This document shows, in pieces, positions 10,846 through 20,744 of a stretch of DNA of 64,000 nt. The stretch is taken from the NCBI RefSeq assembly GCF_000143415.4, contig NW_003314421.1, positions 153,525 to 217,524 of the forward strand, in the 5' to 3' direction. The position numbers were made by a program, and so were the translations under genes. The stretch's first letter is position 1. Every line of letters begins with the position of its first letter. Under the pieces are notes generated by a model. It did not search any database. It saw nothing but the letters and a program-made list of their open reading frames with translations, and was not told the DNA's origin. This DNA is from Selaginella moellendorffii. Taxonomy: Eukaryota; Streptophyta; Lycopodiopsida; Selaginellales; Selaginellaceae.

Positions 10846-12553
10846 GATTGGATATTCCAAAGCATCTTGTATTTCCAAAAATGGCAGATGTTCAGCTAAA
10901 TAAAGAAATTCTATCTGTTTCTATTTTTCTCTCAAATCAATATTATAGCGTGTGGGCTCATGCAATTTTGAACCAAAGAAACCCAAAAAACGTTGGACCC
11001 AAAATAATTTGAAAAAACCCAAAAAACCCTTAATATTTTAAACCCAAAAATCCAGGCGTCCTGTGGCGTTATTCCTTGAATGGCGTGTGGGCGCATGCCA
11101 TTTTCAGGGCCAAATACTGAATGGAGAAAAATTCCCTTTCAGTGCAAATGCTGCAAGAGGCAGATGCCGAGCACAAAGGACTATAACTACCTCACATGAC
11201 ACAGATAAACTTTTCTCTATTTGGCAAAGATAAACTTTATAGCGTGTGGGCTCATGCAATTTTGAACCCAAAAAATGCACCAAAAAATTCTCGGCGTCAT
11301 CTGGCGTTATCTCTTGAATGGCGTGGGGCCGCATGCCATTTTCAGGGGCACATAGGAGTATATTCCTAGAATATTCTGACACGCGCGAGATTTTTTTGAG
11401 TTTTCTGGAGATCCAACCGTTAGATCGCAACTATATTTTACAGAATGGTATACAATGTCTTTCTTGATGACTCTGCAAAGAAGCATCTCGATCGGACACC
11501 ACATGAGACCACACGAGCCTTACAATGTTTCAGGGGCATTTGCCATAGATCCGACTGTTATTTTTCTCCAAGATTTTACAGTTTGGTGTGCATTGACCTT
11601 TCCATCGACACTGCAAAGGGACATCACAATCAGATGCGGGATCACAAGAAACTAACTTCACTAACTCTGGTTTCACCAAGATCTACGTAAGGAGTTATGA
11701 AATGAAAGGACCCTCTCTATTAAAATGTGTTTATAGTCCTAGGGGCATTGTGACATATCAAAGGATTTTGCATCAAGTTCTGTATTTGCATGTTTATCAA
11801 GCTACTGAATTGCTAAACCCTAAACCCTAAACATGTGGCAAATGCTGCGTGAAGAAAGATGCCCTTTCTGGGCAAATGCTGTAAGAGGCAGATGCCGAGC
11901 AGATGTATCTCAGGCTAGCGAAGGGGACAAACGAAAGCTAGCTATAAACATGACGGGATGCAAATAGATTACTAGGCTGGTCCTACGAAAATCAAAAACC
12001 ATAATTGAAAACATTGAAAATGCAAAAAGAAAGGTTTATAATATTTTTGAATTTTAAGCAACCAAAGGAATGTAAGTAGGGCATGTGTTTGTAAGTTTAA
12101 AAATGCCTCAACCACTTAAATTCCCAAGTAAATAAAGCTGTTTCTATTTTTGGTACAGGTAAACTTTATAGCGTGTGGGCTCATGCAATTTTGAACCCAA
12201 AAATGCACCAAAAAATGCTCGACTAGCATTATTCTTTGAATGGCGTGTGGCCTTATGTCGAGCATTATTCTTTGAATGGCGTGTGGCCTTATATTGCCAT
12301 AAATGGACGTACACACACAGCATAATTATTCCTTTACACGGCGAATAATCTTGGCGCGGATCGCTGACATGGCATGGCAAAGTTCGAATCACTGACATGG
12401 CACAGCTGGATCGAGGCAAGGACATGATGTGACAAAGTTCAACCTCCGACAGCAAAGTCTAGAAGCTACTCAATTTGAAATTTGTCAGAGGAATCATAAG
12501 ATCTGGTTTGTCAGAGGATTTGATGTGACGTTCAAATTATCCGCGGCTGGGAA
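10846..12553. repeat. gene-free spacer with a three-copy composite palindrome repeat
   Basis: No gene is visible. A composite unit occurs at about 10940-11105, 11230-11350 and 12160-12260. Each has a variant palindrome starting AGCGTGTGGGCTCATGC, an A-rich stretch with GAACCCAAAAA, then a second, regular palindrome after TTGA. A separate short repeat (GCAAATGCTG followed by AAGAGGCAGATGCCGAGCA) occurs at 11140-11175 and 11872-11902. Direct repeats of GACATGGCA occur at 12366-12408 just before the scaffold gap. Confidence 0.65.
11814..11832 (-). repeat. interstitial telomere-type repeat, TAAACCC x2.7
   Basis: Two complete TAAACCC units plus five bases of a third, in C-rich orientation on the + strand. 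They lie in the palindrome-rich spacer. TAAACCC matches the plant telomere heptamer. Such short blocks can arise at repaired breaks or be part of promoters (telo-boxes), which plants use in genes for translation and replication proteins. Confidence 0.65.
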
Positions 12554-12653
12554 NNNNNNNNNNNNNNNNNNNNNNNNNNNNNNNNNNNNNNNNNNNNNNN
12601 NNNNNNNNNNNNNNNNNNNNNNNNNNNNNNNNNNNNNNNNNNNNNNNNNNNNN
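12554..12653. other. scaffold gap of 100 N
   Basis: Exactly 100 N, the usual placeholder for a gap of unknown size. The DDE-type gene to its right is open in frame up to the gap, so its 5' coding sequence and promoter are probably missing here. Confidence 0.97.
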
Positions 12654-15600
12654 AGAGAGTTGCAAAAGGGACCCTTGTGTCTATGGATCGAAACTTTGTT
12701 ATACACTGTCAAAGGCTTAGGGAAGGCAATGCTGCTGTATCAGTAGAGACTGTCTTCGATGGGAATGTGGTCGCTATTGAACGAGGAGAGATGGTCGTCG
12801 GGGTAAATGTTGTTGTTGCCTTGAAAAATCTTCAGAAGAAAGCAGATGTTGGGGACAGCGCAAGTGCGACGCATGTTCCCTCCGTGGATCTTAAGAACCG
12901 TGCTACATGGATTCAAGCAAAGGTGTTTCTAAACAACCCCGAGGGGGAGGTGGTAGCTGAGGGCTTAGCCACAGTTGTCGATCCAAGAGATGCGGTTGCT
13001 AATCAAGAATTGGGCTGGGATGATATTGGAGTTGCGATTTTAAAGGTTGTTGACACAGAAGAAAACAATCTGACTATTAGAAGCATTGTGCGGTGGAAAT
13101 TGAGGCACTTAGTGTTTGAGAATGTGAAGGATTCACAATCAAACACCACTACAACTGATGACAGAACATCTCTTCATGGGAAAAGAAAGTACACCTTCCT
13201 AAAGCACAGCCAAAGGGATCTGAGCAACGAACCGAAAAGGCAGAAAATGGCGATGGAGGTTCGAATGGTCTTAACAGTTGCTTGTTGCAAGAGGAGGTGC
13301 TGTCAACATGCTGATTGGGATGCTATTGAAGAGGAGAGAGCAAGATACAAGACATTGTCCTGGAAGGCAGCTCGCAATTTTGTGTATGAGGCATTACGGT
13401 CATTTGTTGATGCTTCAGAACATCAGGTGGGGGGCATGGTCTTCCAGAGGGGTTTGGTCTGCATGAAGGCATGGAGAATCATTTATGGAGTCCCTCGAAG
13501 CACATTCTACAGAATCAAAACTGAGTTCGAAGAACAAAGGGTTCAACAGGCAGTCCATGAGAACAACGGTACGCGCAAAACCAGGGGTCATGTTGTATAT
13601 GGAGAGGCAATCTTCAAGAGGTTTGTCGAGACATATAGCGAGCAGCAACCACATAAAACCCGCCTCTTGGAAGATGGAACACGAGACACCCAACGAGTTC
13701 TCCCTTCCATGTATACCAAGGGGGCCATATTGGAAGATGTGAATCGGGAACTCCAGAGTAATGGCTACAGGAAGCTGAGTCAATCTAGATTTAGTAGATT
13801 GTGGAGCAACAGGTTCAGGGATGTGAGTATAGGAAAGTACTCCAGCTTTTCAAAGTGTGACGAGTGCACTGCTATCAAAATGGCTTTGTCGAAGAATTCT
13901 TGCAGCGCTCAAGAGCGAGAGACGTTGGTTAGAAGGCGGCTCGACCACAACATCGAGCAGAGAAGCTGCAGGACTGCATATTATCATAACAGGATTCTCT
14001 CCATGGAGAGACCTGACTCTTACCTCTGCATCATCCACGACAAAATGGACCAGAAAAAGACGTGCTTACCTCGACTCAATCCTGCCCCCAAGGCAATCTC
14101 TTCATCCATACAGCTGCCTGTGTCTCTGTTTGGCATAATTGCTCATGGGCATGGTGCCCAGAACTATGGGAACTTCTTTGTACCTCTATGGGGTGGCGGG
14201 GGTGCAAACATGATGATTGCGTCCCTAGCAAAACACTTAAGGTCTCTGCAAAGTGCGCAGACTGAGCTGAACGGCCAACCCTTGCATAAGGCCCTTGTCG
14301 ATCGAACCCCATACAGGGTTCAGCTGGAGGAGGAGCAAAGGCTTGCAGTATCGCGTGGGGCCCCATGCCATCCCAGTGAATATGTTGGCCGTCAGATTGT
14401 AGGGTTATCACGTGAGGCCTCATGCCATTCCGACGAGGCTGGTCGCCCGGTGAATGCACAGCCTCATCCAAACGAAGCAGAATCTCAAGGAAGTTCTTGC
14501 GGCCGATGTGGCCTTCCACCCCATCTTCTGCTCCAAACAGACAATGCTGGCAGTGAGAACAAAAACATGTACGTCTTCACGTACTTGGCGATGCTTGTTG
14601 CCAAAGGCATATTTGAAACGGTTACACTTGGCTTTCTCATGGTTGGGCACACTCATGAAGACGTGGATGCCATGTTCAGTCACCTGGCAGAGTCCCTCCG
14701 GCGATCCAATGTCCTCACCCTCCCACAACTCTACGATGAATTCCAAAATTGCATCAAAGGCAATGTTGAAGCTGCACTTCTGACAGAGGTTCCAGACTTT
14801 AAGGGGTTTGTAAGAAGCTACATCAGGGACGGATCTGAAATGCTGATTGGCCACTCCAAGCCTCTTCAGTTTCATTTCAGCATGCGTGACGGTGCTCTAG
14901 TGATGAGGTACAAGATGAGAGAATGGGACACAGTGTGGCTGCCAGTGGACGGCATTGAACTCTTCAAGAGAGATCCCATAATTGGGGAACCTATGATTCC
15001 TCAGGGTTCCCCACGGCCGATGCACCCGGATGGACTCAAAGACCAGGAAAGTATAGTGGCCGGGATTAGACAGCATATTGCCTTCTGGAAGAGGGGGTTG
15101 GTGTTTGGTGGAGAATCCTATTTTCAGAGGTGCAAGCCTTTGCTCGAATACTGGGAGAAGATTATATCTGCTATCCAAAATGGGCCGGTTGTATATGAAG
15201 AATTGGAAGAGTCCTTTTGGCCAGAACCCAGAGCACCAGATAGTAGCGGAACAATGTCCTCTGGAAATGCAGTGACAGATAACGATGTTGAGGATCATTA
15301 TTGTGGGCCGAGGAACAAGAAGCCGGATTCAGCATTCAATCCAGTACAGGTCTGCAAAGGAATGGTCGTGCTTGTCAGACCCAGTAATAAAAAACAAATG
15401 ATATGGGTGGGGCGCTGCATCACTGATGCAGAGGAGGACGCGGAAACTAACTCCTTCAATGTAACTGTGGAGTGGTTCAAGCCAAGTTCCGGATATACGA
15501 AGGATTGCCTAGAAAAGAGATGGGTGCTGAATCCAAGGGATCCCAGCATGAGCATATCGGTGGATAATGTTGTGCATGGTTGGATGCGGAAGCAGAGTGC

Positions 15601-15749
15601 CACCATCACCTTGCCAGACCATGCAAGAGATGCAGCAAGAGCATTCATAACCCGGGTTCAAGGTGAGATTCATTAATATTCCTTTACTAAGTTTCTAATG
15701 TATTTTATTTCAAGGTGAACAATCCGAATCTGAATCAGAGGAGGCGTGA
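12654..15749 (+). CDS. DDE transposase-like protein (DUF7869-like), 5' end in gap
   Basis: One long exon runs open from the gap to 15662 (first ATG 12683, ~993 residues). A donor (GTGAG at 15663) joins a short last exon 15715-15749 in phase 1, ending SESESEEA and TGA. Visible features, counted from the ATG: a Cys-rich patch VACCKRRCCQ (~195); a helix-turn-helix-like stretch GLVCMKAWRIIYGVPRSTFY (~255) of the kind found before such catalytic domains; KCDEC (~390), which may bind zinc; the first acidic site CIIHDKMDQKK (~450); LLQTDNAGSENKN (~619); and VGHTHEDVDAMFS (~656). This spacing and the HTHED-D signature match DUF7869-type proteins with an RNase H-like DDE fold. It could be an active transposase or a domesticated gene. 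No frameshift is seen. A linker (~550-610) contains two palindromes. No terminal inverted repeats were identified. Confidence 0.65.
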
Positions 15750-16361
15750 TGGCATGTGGCCTTACGCCATTCCTAGGTGAGATGATACAAATAACAAGTA
15801 TAAATTCTTAGTTGTTCTAGCAAATCTTACTTAAAGTTCAAGGTGAACAAGCCGAATATGAATTCATCGGATTGTTATAACAAATTGCGAGGTGATGGCA
15901 TGAGGCGATACGCCATTTGAGAGTGGTAGCCATTCTTATATGAGGTGAGTGAAATATTTATTAGAAATACCTCATTCAATTGTGCACTTCTAAGTCTTGG
16001 TCCACTCAGTACTGTTTGCATGTTTTTATTTTAATTCTTTCTCTAAAATGTTATTTAGCATGTGGCTTCATGCCATTGCTCTCCACAATCATGCATTGAA
16101 TTTTTCTATCCTTGCATAATACTTCTCCATATATATAGCATGTGCGCACATGTGATATGGTTCATTAGGCCTGATATAGTGTGTGAGGTAAAACAAAGAT
16201 GATGTGACATATGCATTTACCAATCATACGTGCATAAATCTAATAATATGGGCCACACGCCATATTATTAGATTTATTGTACCATCATTCCCTTGCAGCG
16301 TGTGTGTTGGTTTCCTTTCATAACACAACGAACTCCATATTTTAGGGTGAAGAGCGTTCTC
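15750..16361. other. 3' region with palindromes and an exon-like duplicate
   Basis: Downstream of the DDE-type gene. Palindromes sit at 15749-15770 (overlapping the stop codon), 15895-15916 and 16058-16076. A second copy of the acceptor and start of its last exon (CAAGGTGAACAAGCCGAAT) lies at 15840-15858, without a usable frame. A strong hairpin occurs at 16234-16277. No protein gene is seen. Confidence 0.5.
16234..16277. repeat. perfect 18-bp inverted repeat with 8-nt loop
   Basis: The left arm 16234-16251 starts ATAAATCTAATAATATGG; the right arm 16260-16277 is its exact reverse complement. The 8-nt loop reads GCCACACG. Loop plus right arm contains CCACACGCCAT, half of the dispersed palindrome family, so the structure may have formed around a palindrome copy. 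It could also be a very small foldback element. Confidence 0.85.
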
Positions 16362-16619
16362 ATGGCAAGCACAAAATCTGTAAGTGAGGCAGAAAAGGAG
16401 ACGGAGAAGGAGATAGGTGAAGATGTAGAATATATAAGTCTTCCAAACTCCCCGTACTATACTCCAGGTGATCATTTTTCTGAACAAACGGCAACATTAA
16501 CAACTATCGAGAACGCCCCAGTAACGTCAGAGACAACAATCCAAAGCAAAACAACTGACCCGGAGAAGGATGATAGTACCGCTGAGAGTACCAAAAAGGA
16601 GGTGTCCACTAGCACTTAG
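16362..16619 (+). CDS. small acidic Ser/Thr-rich ORF, unknown
   Basis: An 85-codon open frame from an ATG, rich in Glu, Ser, Thr and Lys (EAEKETEKEIGEDVEY near the start). It has no recognised domain and no membrane segment. It lies 0.6 kb downstream of the DDE-type gene on the same strand and might be an alternative 3' exon of it or a separate small gene. It is preceded by TTTTAG, a possible splice acceptor, and followed by two palindromes. Composition is biased enough that it could be chance. I do not recognise it. Confidence 0.35.
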   Translation: MASTKSVSEAEKETEKEIGEDVEYISLPNSPYYTPGDHFSEQTATLTTIENAPVTSETTIQSKTTDPEKDDSTAESTKKEVSTST

Positions 16620-16738
16620 GCTTATAATGGCGTGTGCCCTCATGCCATTTACTTGATCACCAAATACCTTTTTCCCTTTGCACTAGTATATTTTAATACC
16701 GGTCTGAGAAATAGAATGGCATGTGCCCTCAGGCCTTT

Positions 16739-17099
16739 TACTAAATCACCTTTGAAAGAAATGCAAGCCTCTATGTCGTAAAAAAAAGGTACTAGAGAAA
16801 TTCCTTAATAATATGAATGTTATTTAGTTTCATGAAAATACACTAAGGGTCAAATGAGTTAAACGACTTCTCCAGACTAGCAATGCCTCTTGCTACACCT
16901 TCACAATTAGATTCGTTAGAAAAAGATAACATTGAATAATATCTAAATGTTCTCACCATTAAGTTATATGTCTAGCTAATAGGAATGACGTTCATCTTGG
17001 AAAGCTCACCACACGCTCAATGAACAAACAAATAATGTGTGTGTGCATGCCATCGCTCTTCTTTAGCTTCAGATTCGGCTTGTTCACCTTGACAATGAG
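16739..17099. other. gene-free stretch with inverted exon-like copy
   Basis: AT-rich sequence with no gene. Near its end, 17069-17096 read on the minus strand gives TCAAGGTGAACAAGCCGAAT followed by CTGAA. That is an inverted copy of the start of the DDE-type gene's last exon (15711 onward) and of its duplicate at 15838. A partial palindrome is at 17040-17054. Confidence 0.5.
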
Positions 17100-17119
17100 A
17101 TTTATTATACAACCAGATG

Positions 17120-18003
17120 GACTCAGTCTGGACACAAAGTCACCGCGCTAGTCACCATGCCCCAGATATGTCTAGCCCCTGGACAAAAAACATATAATTT
17201 CACGTCATTTTCAAATACTTGAAAATTTGTACCTAGTCCCATTTTACTGAATAAATCCCACTTTAACGAAATAGAGCTTATGTCTAGAATATCCATAGAT
17301 TCAAATGAGATCACTGAGGTGATCTTTATAGAATTGCAGAGGCTTCCATAGCCAGCCAACCGGCATTCCAAGCTCTCTTTTGATCCATCCCAAATTCTGA
17401 CACCATCGTCAATATATCTCTTAAGATATATTGGCCAATTAGAAGAGATGGCCTTAAACTCGTCCTCGAGGGAACAAAGAAAAAGGCAAGCATACACTAC
17501 AGCAAAGTTGGACCCATAGCAGTGCCTTGGATTTGAAGGAAATAACTCCCATCGAACTCAACATAATTGTGTTCAAGGATGAGTCCTACAGCAGCCATGA
17601 CAAAGCGTACTTGCATTGAATCTCCAAAATTTCTATATATGAATTTATGGAGGCAATAGAGCCCTTCACGTGTGGGAATGCTCGGGTAGAGCAACTCCAC
17701 ATCAAAAGTGAAGAGGAGGCAGTCTTTTGGGAGCTGCTTTTTATGAAGATCATGAAGGAGGGTGTGGGAGTCCATAAGAAAGGTTTCCTGTTGGAGGAGA
17801 ATGCCAAAAAGTTGGCGGTGAAGCCATTTTGCAAGTGGCTTCCAAATGTAGCCAACATAGCTAGCAATTTGTCTCCCATGAATTGGCTGCTTGTGTATTT
17901 TTGGAAGAAAATACAACAAGCAAGCCTTACATGGAGGTGAGGGCAAAGTGGCGAGGTACTTGGCTGTGTTCTTGTCGAGCCACAAGCAAGATTTTTCTCA
18001 TTC
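17120..18003 (-). pseudogene. Penelope-like element reverse transcriptase, frameshifted
   Basis: Minus-strand coding remnant in two frames. The right part (17497-17985) shows YFLPKIHKQP, the LPKIHK signature of Penelope-like elements; then FDVELLYPSIPT, reverse transcriptase motif A with the catalytic Asp; and QIQGTAMGP, motif B. After a frameshift at 17497 the left part (17123-17497) continues with LKRYIDDGVRIWDG, motif C with the catalytic Asp pair, and MDILDISSISLKWDLF. No GIY-YIG endonuclease is visible after the reverse transcriptase. That fits either the endonuclease-less telomere-associated class, which I recall being reported from Selaginella, or truncation. The N-terminal part is lost or decayed near 18000, where a LINE begins. 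Confidence 0.8.
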
Positions 18004-18009
18004 TTGTCA

Positions 18010-18052
18010 AGCCACAAACAAGATTTATACGAGATAAATCTTGCTTGTGGCT
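18010..18052. repeat. 19-bp inverted repeat at the PLE/LINE boundary
   Basis: Arms 18010-18028 and 18034-18052 pair with one mismatch around a 5-nt loop (ACGAG). A third copy of the arm sequence (GAGCCACAAGCAAGATTTTT) lies at 17978-17997. The inverted repeat sits exactly where the Penelope-like remnant ends and the LINE remnant starts, and may be a rearrangement scar. Confidence 0.7.
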
Positions 18053-20231
18053 TCAGAAGTGGGCTCTTCGGAAACTCAATTTGCAAGCGAGAGCATCACC
18101 CTTCCCAGCATTTGGTACCACCTCTCAATCTAGCCTGTCCTTGAACACACTCTCAAAAAGGTATGCATAATGGTTCGTAAGTATGTGTGGCAAGGCACGC
18201 TTGTCGCAAGAAGGATCATGGCCAAGGTTGCGTGGCAATCCACAGCATGTCCACGAGTCCTAGGAGGATTGGGAGTTATCAATCTGAGTAATATGGCAAA
18301 GGCACTACTATACAAAATCCTCCTTATGGGCCTTCAACTAGGTAACTAACCTTGGAAACTCATGTTCAGGCAAAGCTTGTTAGCAATCTAGCCTAGGCAC
18401 AACATTGCAAGACCATGGGAGGAGGATCCACATTGGCTTTTTGCTAAAGGGTTGAAGCAAGTAGTCAATGGCAACACGCTGGTTCAAGGGTTTCTCAAGT
18501 TATGGAGTGAGTTTCCAGTTAGTAGGGAAATCCCGGGGTGAGCGGAGGACTGGCTGAACCAGCCCCTATTCTTCAATGACCTCTTCAAAGTGGATGACAG
18601 GACGCTGGGCAAGGAAGACCACTACACAATCTGGAGAAAGTTGCATGGCGAAGGCTTCCGAACTCTCAAGCAACTGGTGGGAGTTCTAGACAAGGATAGG
18701 AGGAAGACTACAAGGTGTATGCAGGTCTTTAACCCAGGATGGTGGAGGAAAGTCCACCTTAATCTTCTTTGCATCATTAGAGTAGTGAGTGAGGTGAAGA
18801 AGGGGCAGTTTTGGCCTAGGTGACGTCTCAAAGCTGGAGACTTTGAGGTTTTGCAATGGGACGTGGAGCTGGACAGGGAACGAGCTAGCTTGGGGGCCTG
18901 GACATGGGTGTTTACAACCCCAACACCAGCTTGGGAGGATAGTGATGTGGAGGTGTGGTTCGTTGTGTCTCCCAAACAGAATGTTGGGTGTTCATTTCGG
19001 GTTATGAGAGGCGACATGCTACTGCCAACAGGACATGAACAGGTCATGCTGATGGTGACAGATGACAAAGTCAAGGGTAGGATTCGAGTAGTATGACAAA
19101 CTCTAAAGCAGTTGGTGGTGGTTCAATTGATGGCCACACTAGAGGGGGATGGCATTCTTCGATGGTGGCAATAGTAGCTCATCGAGGATTTGGATTGGGA
19201 CCCAATAGCATGGAAATGAGGAGCAAGGAGCTTCTTCTCATTTGAGGTCAAGAAAGCACAAGATGGTCTCTTGATCAGTAGGGAGGAGGCCCGAGGGGAG
19301 ATCCCCAAGCTCTAGAAGAAATGGATCGAGCAAAAAGTTGAAGCAAATTAGGTGGTGGACAACATGCTTGCGTTCTGGAAACTACTGGTACAGAAGAAAG
19401 TCAAGGCCACCTCTTGGTTGGTGGCTAATAACAGGCTGCAAGTAGGACAGTAGTTCTAGGGGGAAGCATGCTGATGATGCAAGGAGTGTGGCAAGCTATA
19501 GACAGCATGACATGCACTTTGGGAATGTGATGTGGCAAGAGAGGTATGGCGACAGATCCTCAAGGTGATGTAGGAATTAGGAGACATTCCGAAGTTCAAG
19601 GCTCAGAGCAGGGATATCCTCCACTGGTTTGAGGGTGCTAGAGGTCTAGCCATTGGTCCAGCTTGGAGGTGCATTCGCTATCACGGATGACATGGATGGA
19701 ACATGCGAGTCTAGTGGGATGCGATAGGGGCTAAAGTCAAGATGTTAGTTTGGGAGGTGATGGGCCATAAGTGCTGGTCCATCTGGAGAGGGACAAGAGT
19801 GCAAGCACTTTGGGAGGCACGAGCACACTGTCACTTTAATGGGAAACAAGTGAGGATATTGGTGATGGTGGAATCGTGGTGAAGACTCACTCTTGTAGCG
19901 GTGTGTCTTCATTATGCCATCCTGAAAGAGCGGGTGAAACCAAGGCATCTAGAGGAGTGGAGGTCCAGGTGGCTCCCATACCTTGGTAGAATGGTAGGTG
20001 GCGAGATTCGCTGGCAATGCCCCCCCCCCGGACTCTATTCTACACTCAGCTCGAGTGGGAGACTTGAACATTGACATGATTTGAATGTGATGACCACGTC
20101 CACTTCTGCTTCAACACTAGGTCCAGCTGTGACACAAGAGGATCACGTAGAGTAGCTCATTGAGAGGGCGGCACGTCTAGTTTTTGTATTAGTCCCATTG
20201 GGACATGGGGAATGTACATATACGTTTATCG
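18053..20231 (+). mobile_element. 5'-truncated LINE, ORF2 C-terminus and 3' end
   Basis: The 3' part of a LINE of the same family as 40204-47970. It starts in the thumb region after the reverse transcriptase (KWALRKLNLQAR matches KWTPRKLGLPAR of the other copy). It then carries KVAWQS, the NQPLFFND and TIWRKLHGEGFRTLKQL stretches, and a zinc-binding zf-RVT motif near 19470 (CKECGK followed by HALWECD). Stops and frameshifts are frequent. The 3' end (~20170-20225) reads GTATTAGTCCC, GGGACATGGGGAATGTACAT and ACGTTT and matches the other LINE's end at ~40204-40255. Another LINE 5' end of the same strand begins immediately after it. Confidence 0.85.
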
Positions 20232-20512
20232 ATCTCACCAGATAGCAGCAGGGACCTAGCAAAACCCTAATGTTGGATGAATTTTATGGAGGCAATGGTG
20301 GAAGGCACCCAATACCATGGCTGCTGTGATCGAAGGTGCAGCCAGAGGTAGAAGAGCGTACAGAGGAGAGTGTGCAATCTCCCCGCACTTGCTACCATCG
20401 GCGGGGGCATCTGCCGTGAAATTTAGGGAAGCATTGTTCCCCTTTCTTTGTTTCTGCTGTGTACTCACTCTCTTGTTAGCAGCATGGAGAACAGCCACAA
20501 GGGAGTCATGGC
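20232..20512 (+). mobile_element. 5' end of LINE interrupted by LTR-B
   Basis: The sequence from about 20235 matches the 5' end of the minus-strand LINE at 47970 downwards: GGGACCTA, then ATGGCTGC at 20317 against ATGGCTGCC at 47900, and CATCTGCCGTGAAATTTAGG. The ORF1 start ATGGAGAACAGCC at 20484 corresponds to ATGGAACGTCATCC at 47736. The element breaks at 20512 with ATGGC, which is repeated at 28782-28786. There the LINE continues after an 8.3-kb LTR-retrotransposon insertion. Confidence 0.8.
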
Positions 20513-20744
20513 CGTCAGACACAAAATCCCTAGGCCCCAAAGTGGAGCCGAAAGGGTGCCACGTGGTAGTGGCCGAAGTGAAAGCCAAACGAACGTAACA
20601 CGTTTGGACTAAAAGCTCCAACTTGAAAGGTTGAGAGCGGGAGTGAAACTCCCAACAAAGTGCTCGAGGAACAAGCACAAAGCGAGCAATAAGCGAGGCT
20701 TCAAAAAGGGACCCAAAAGGACCAACACATGACACGTGGAAGTG

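Larger units (their letters stand above)
4425..17055. repeat. dispersed ~22-bp quasi-palindromic element family, ~28 copies
   Basis: A short dyad-symmetric element recurs here, with arms ATGGCRTG and CAYGCCAT around a central GGCC-like core. Copies: 4425-4440 (half), 4708-4729, 5785-5806, 5860-5881 (perfect palindrome), 7090-7111, 7281-7302, 7422-7443, 8738-8759, 10015-10036, 10075-10096, 10152-10173, 10946-10965, 11080-11101, 11241-11260, 11318-11339, 12170-12189, 12240-12257, 12276-12300, 14352-14371, 14407-14428, 15749-15770, 15895-15916, 16058-16076, 16252-16262 (half, in a hairpin), 16627-16648, 16716-16738 and 17040-17054. They fall in introns, spacers, 3' regions and coding exons. Changes in one arm are often not matched in the other. 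I know no named family with this consensus. Confidence 0.9.

Noticed and set aside
12429-12746. Open frame running through the N gap
   Set aside because: It exists only because N codons are read as X; it has no continuity on either side.
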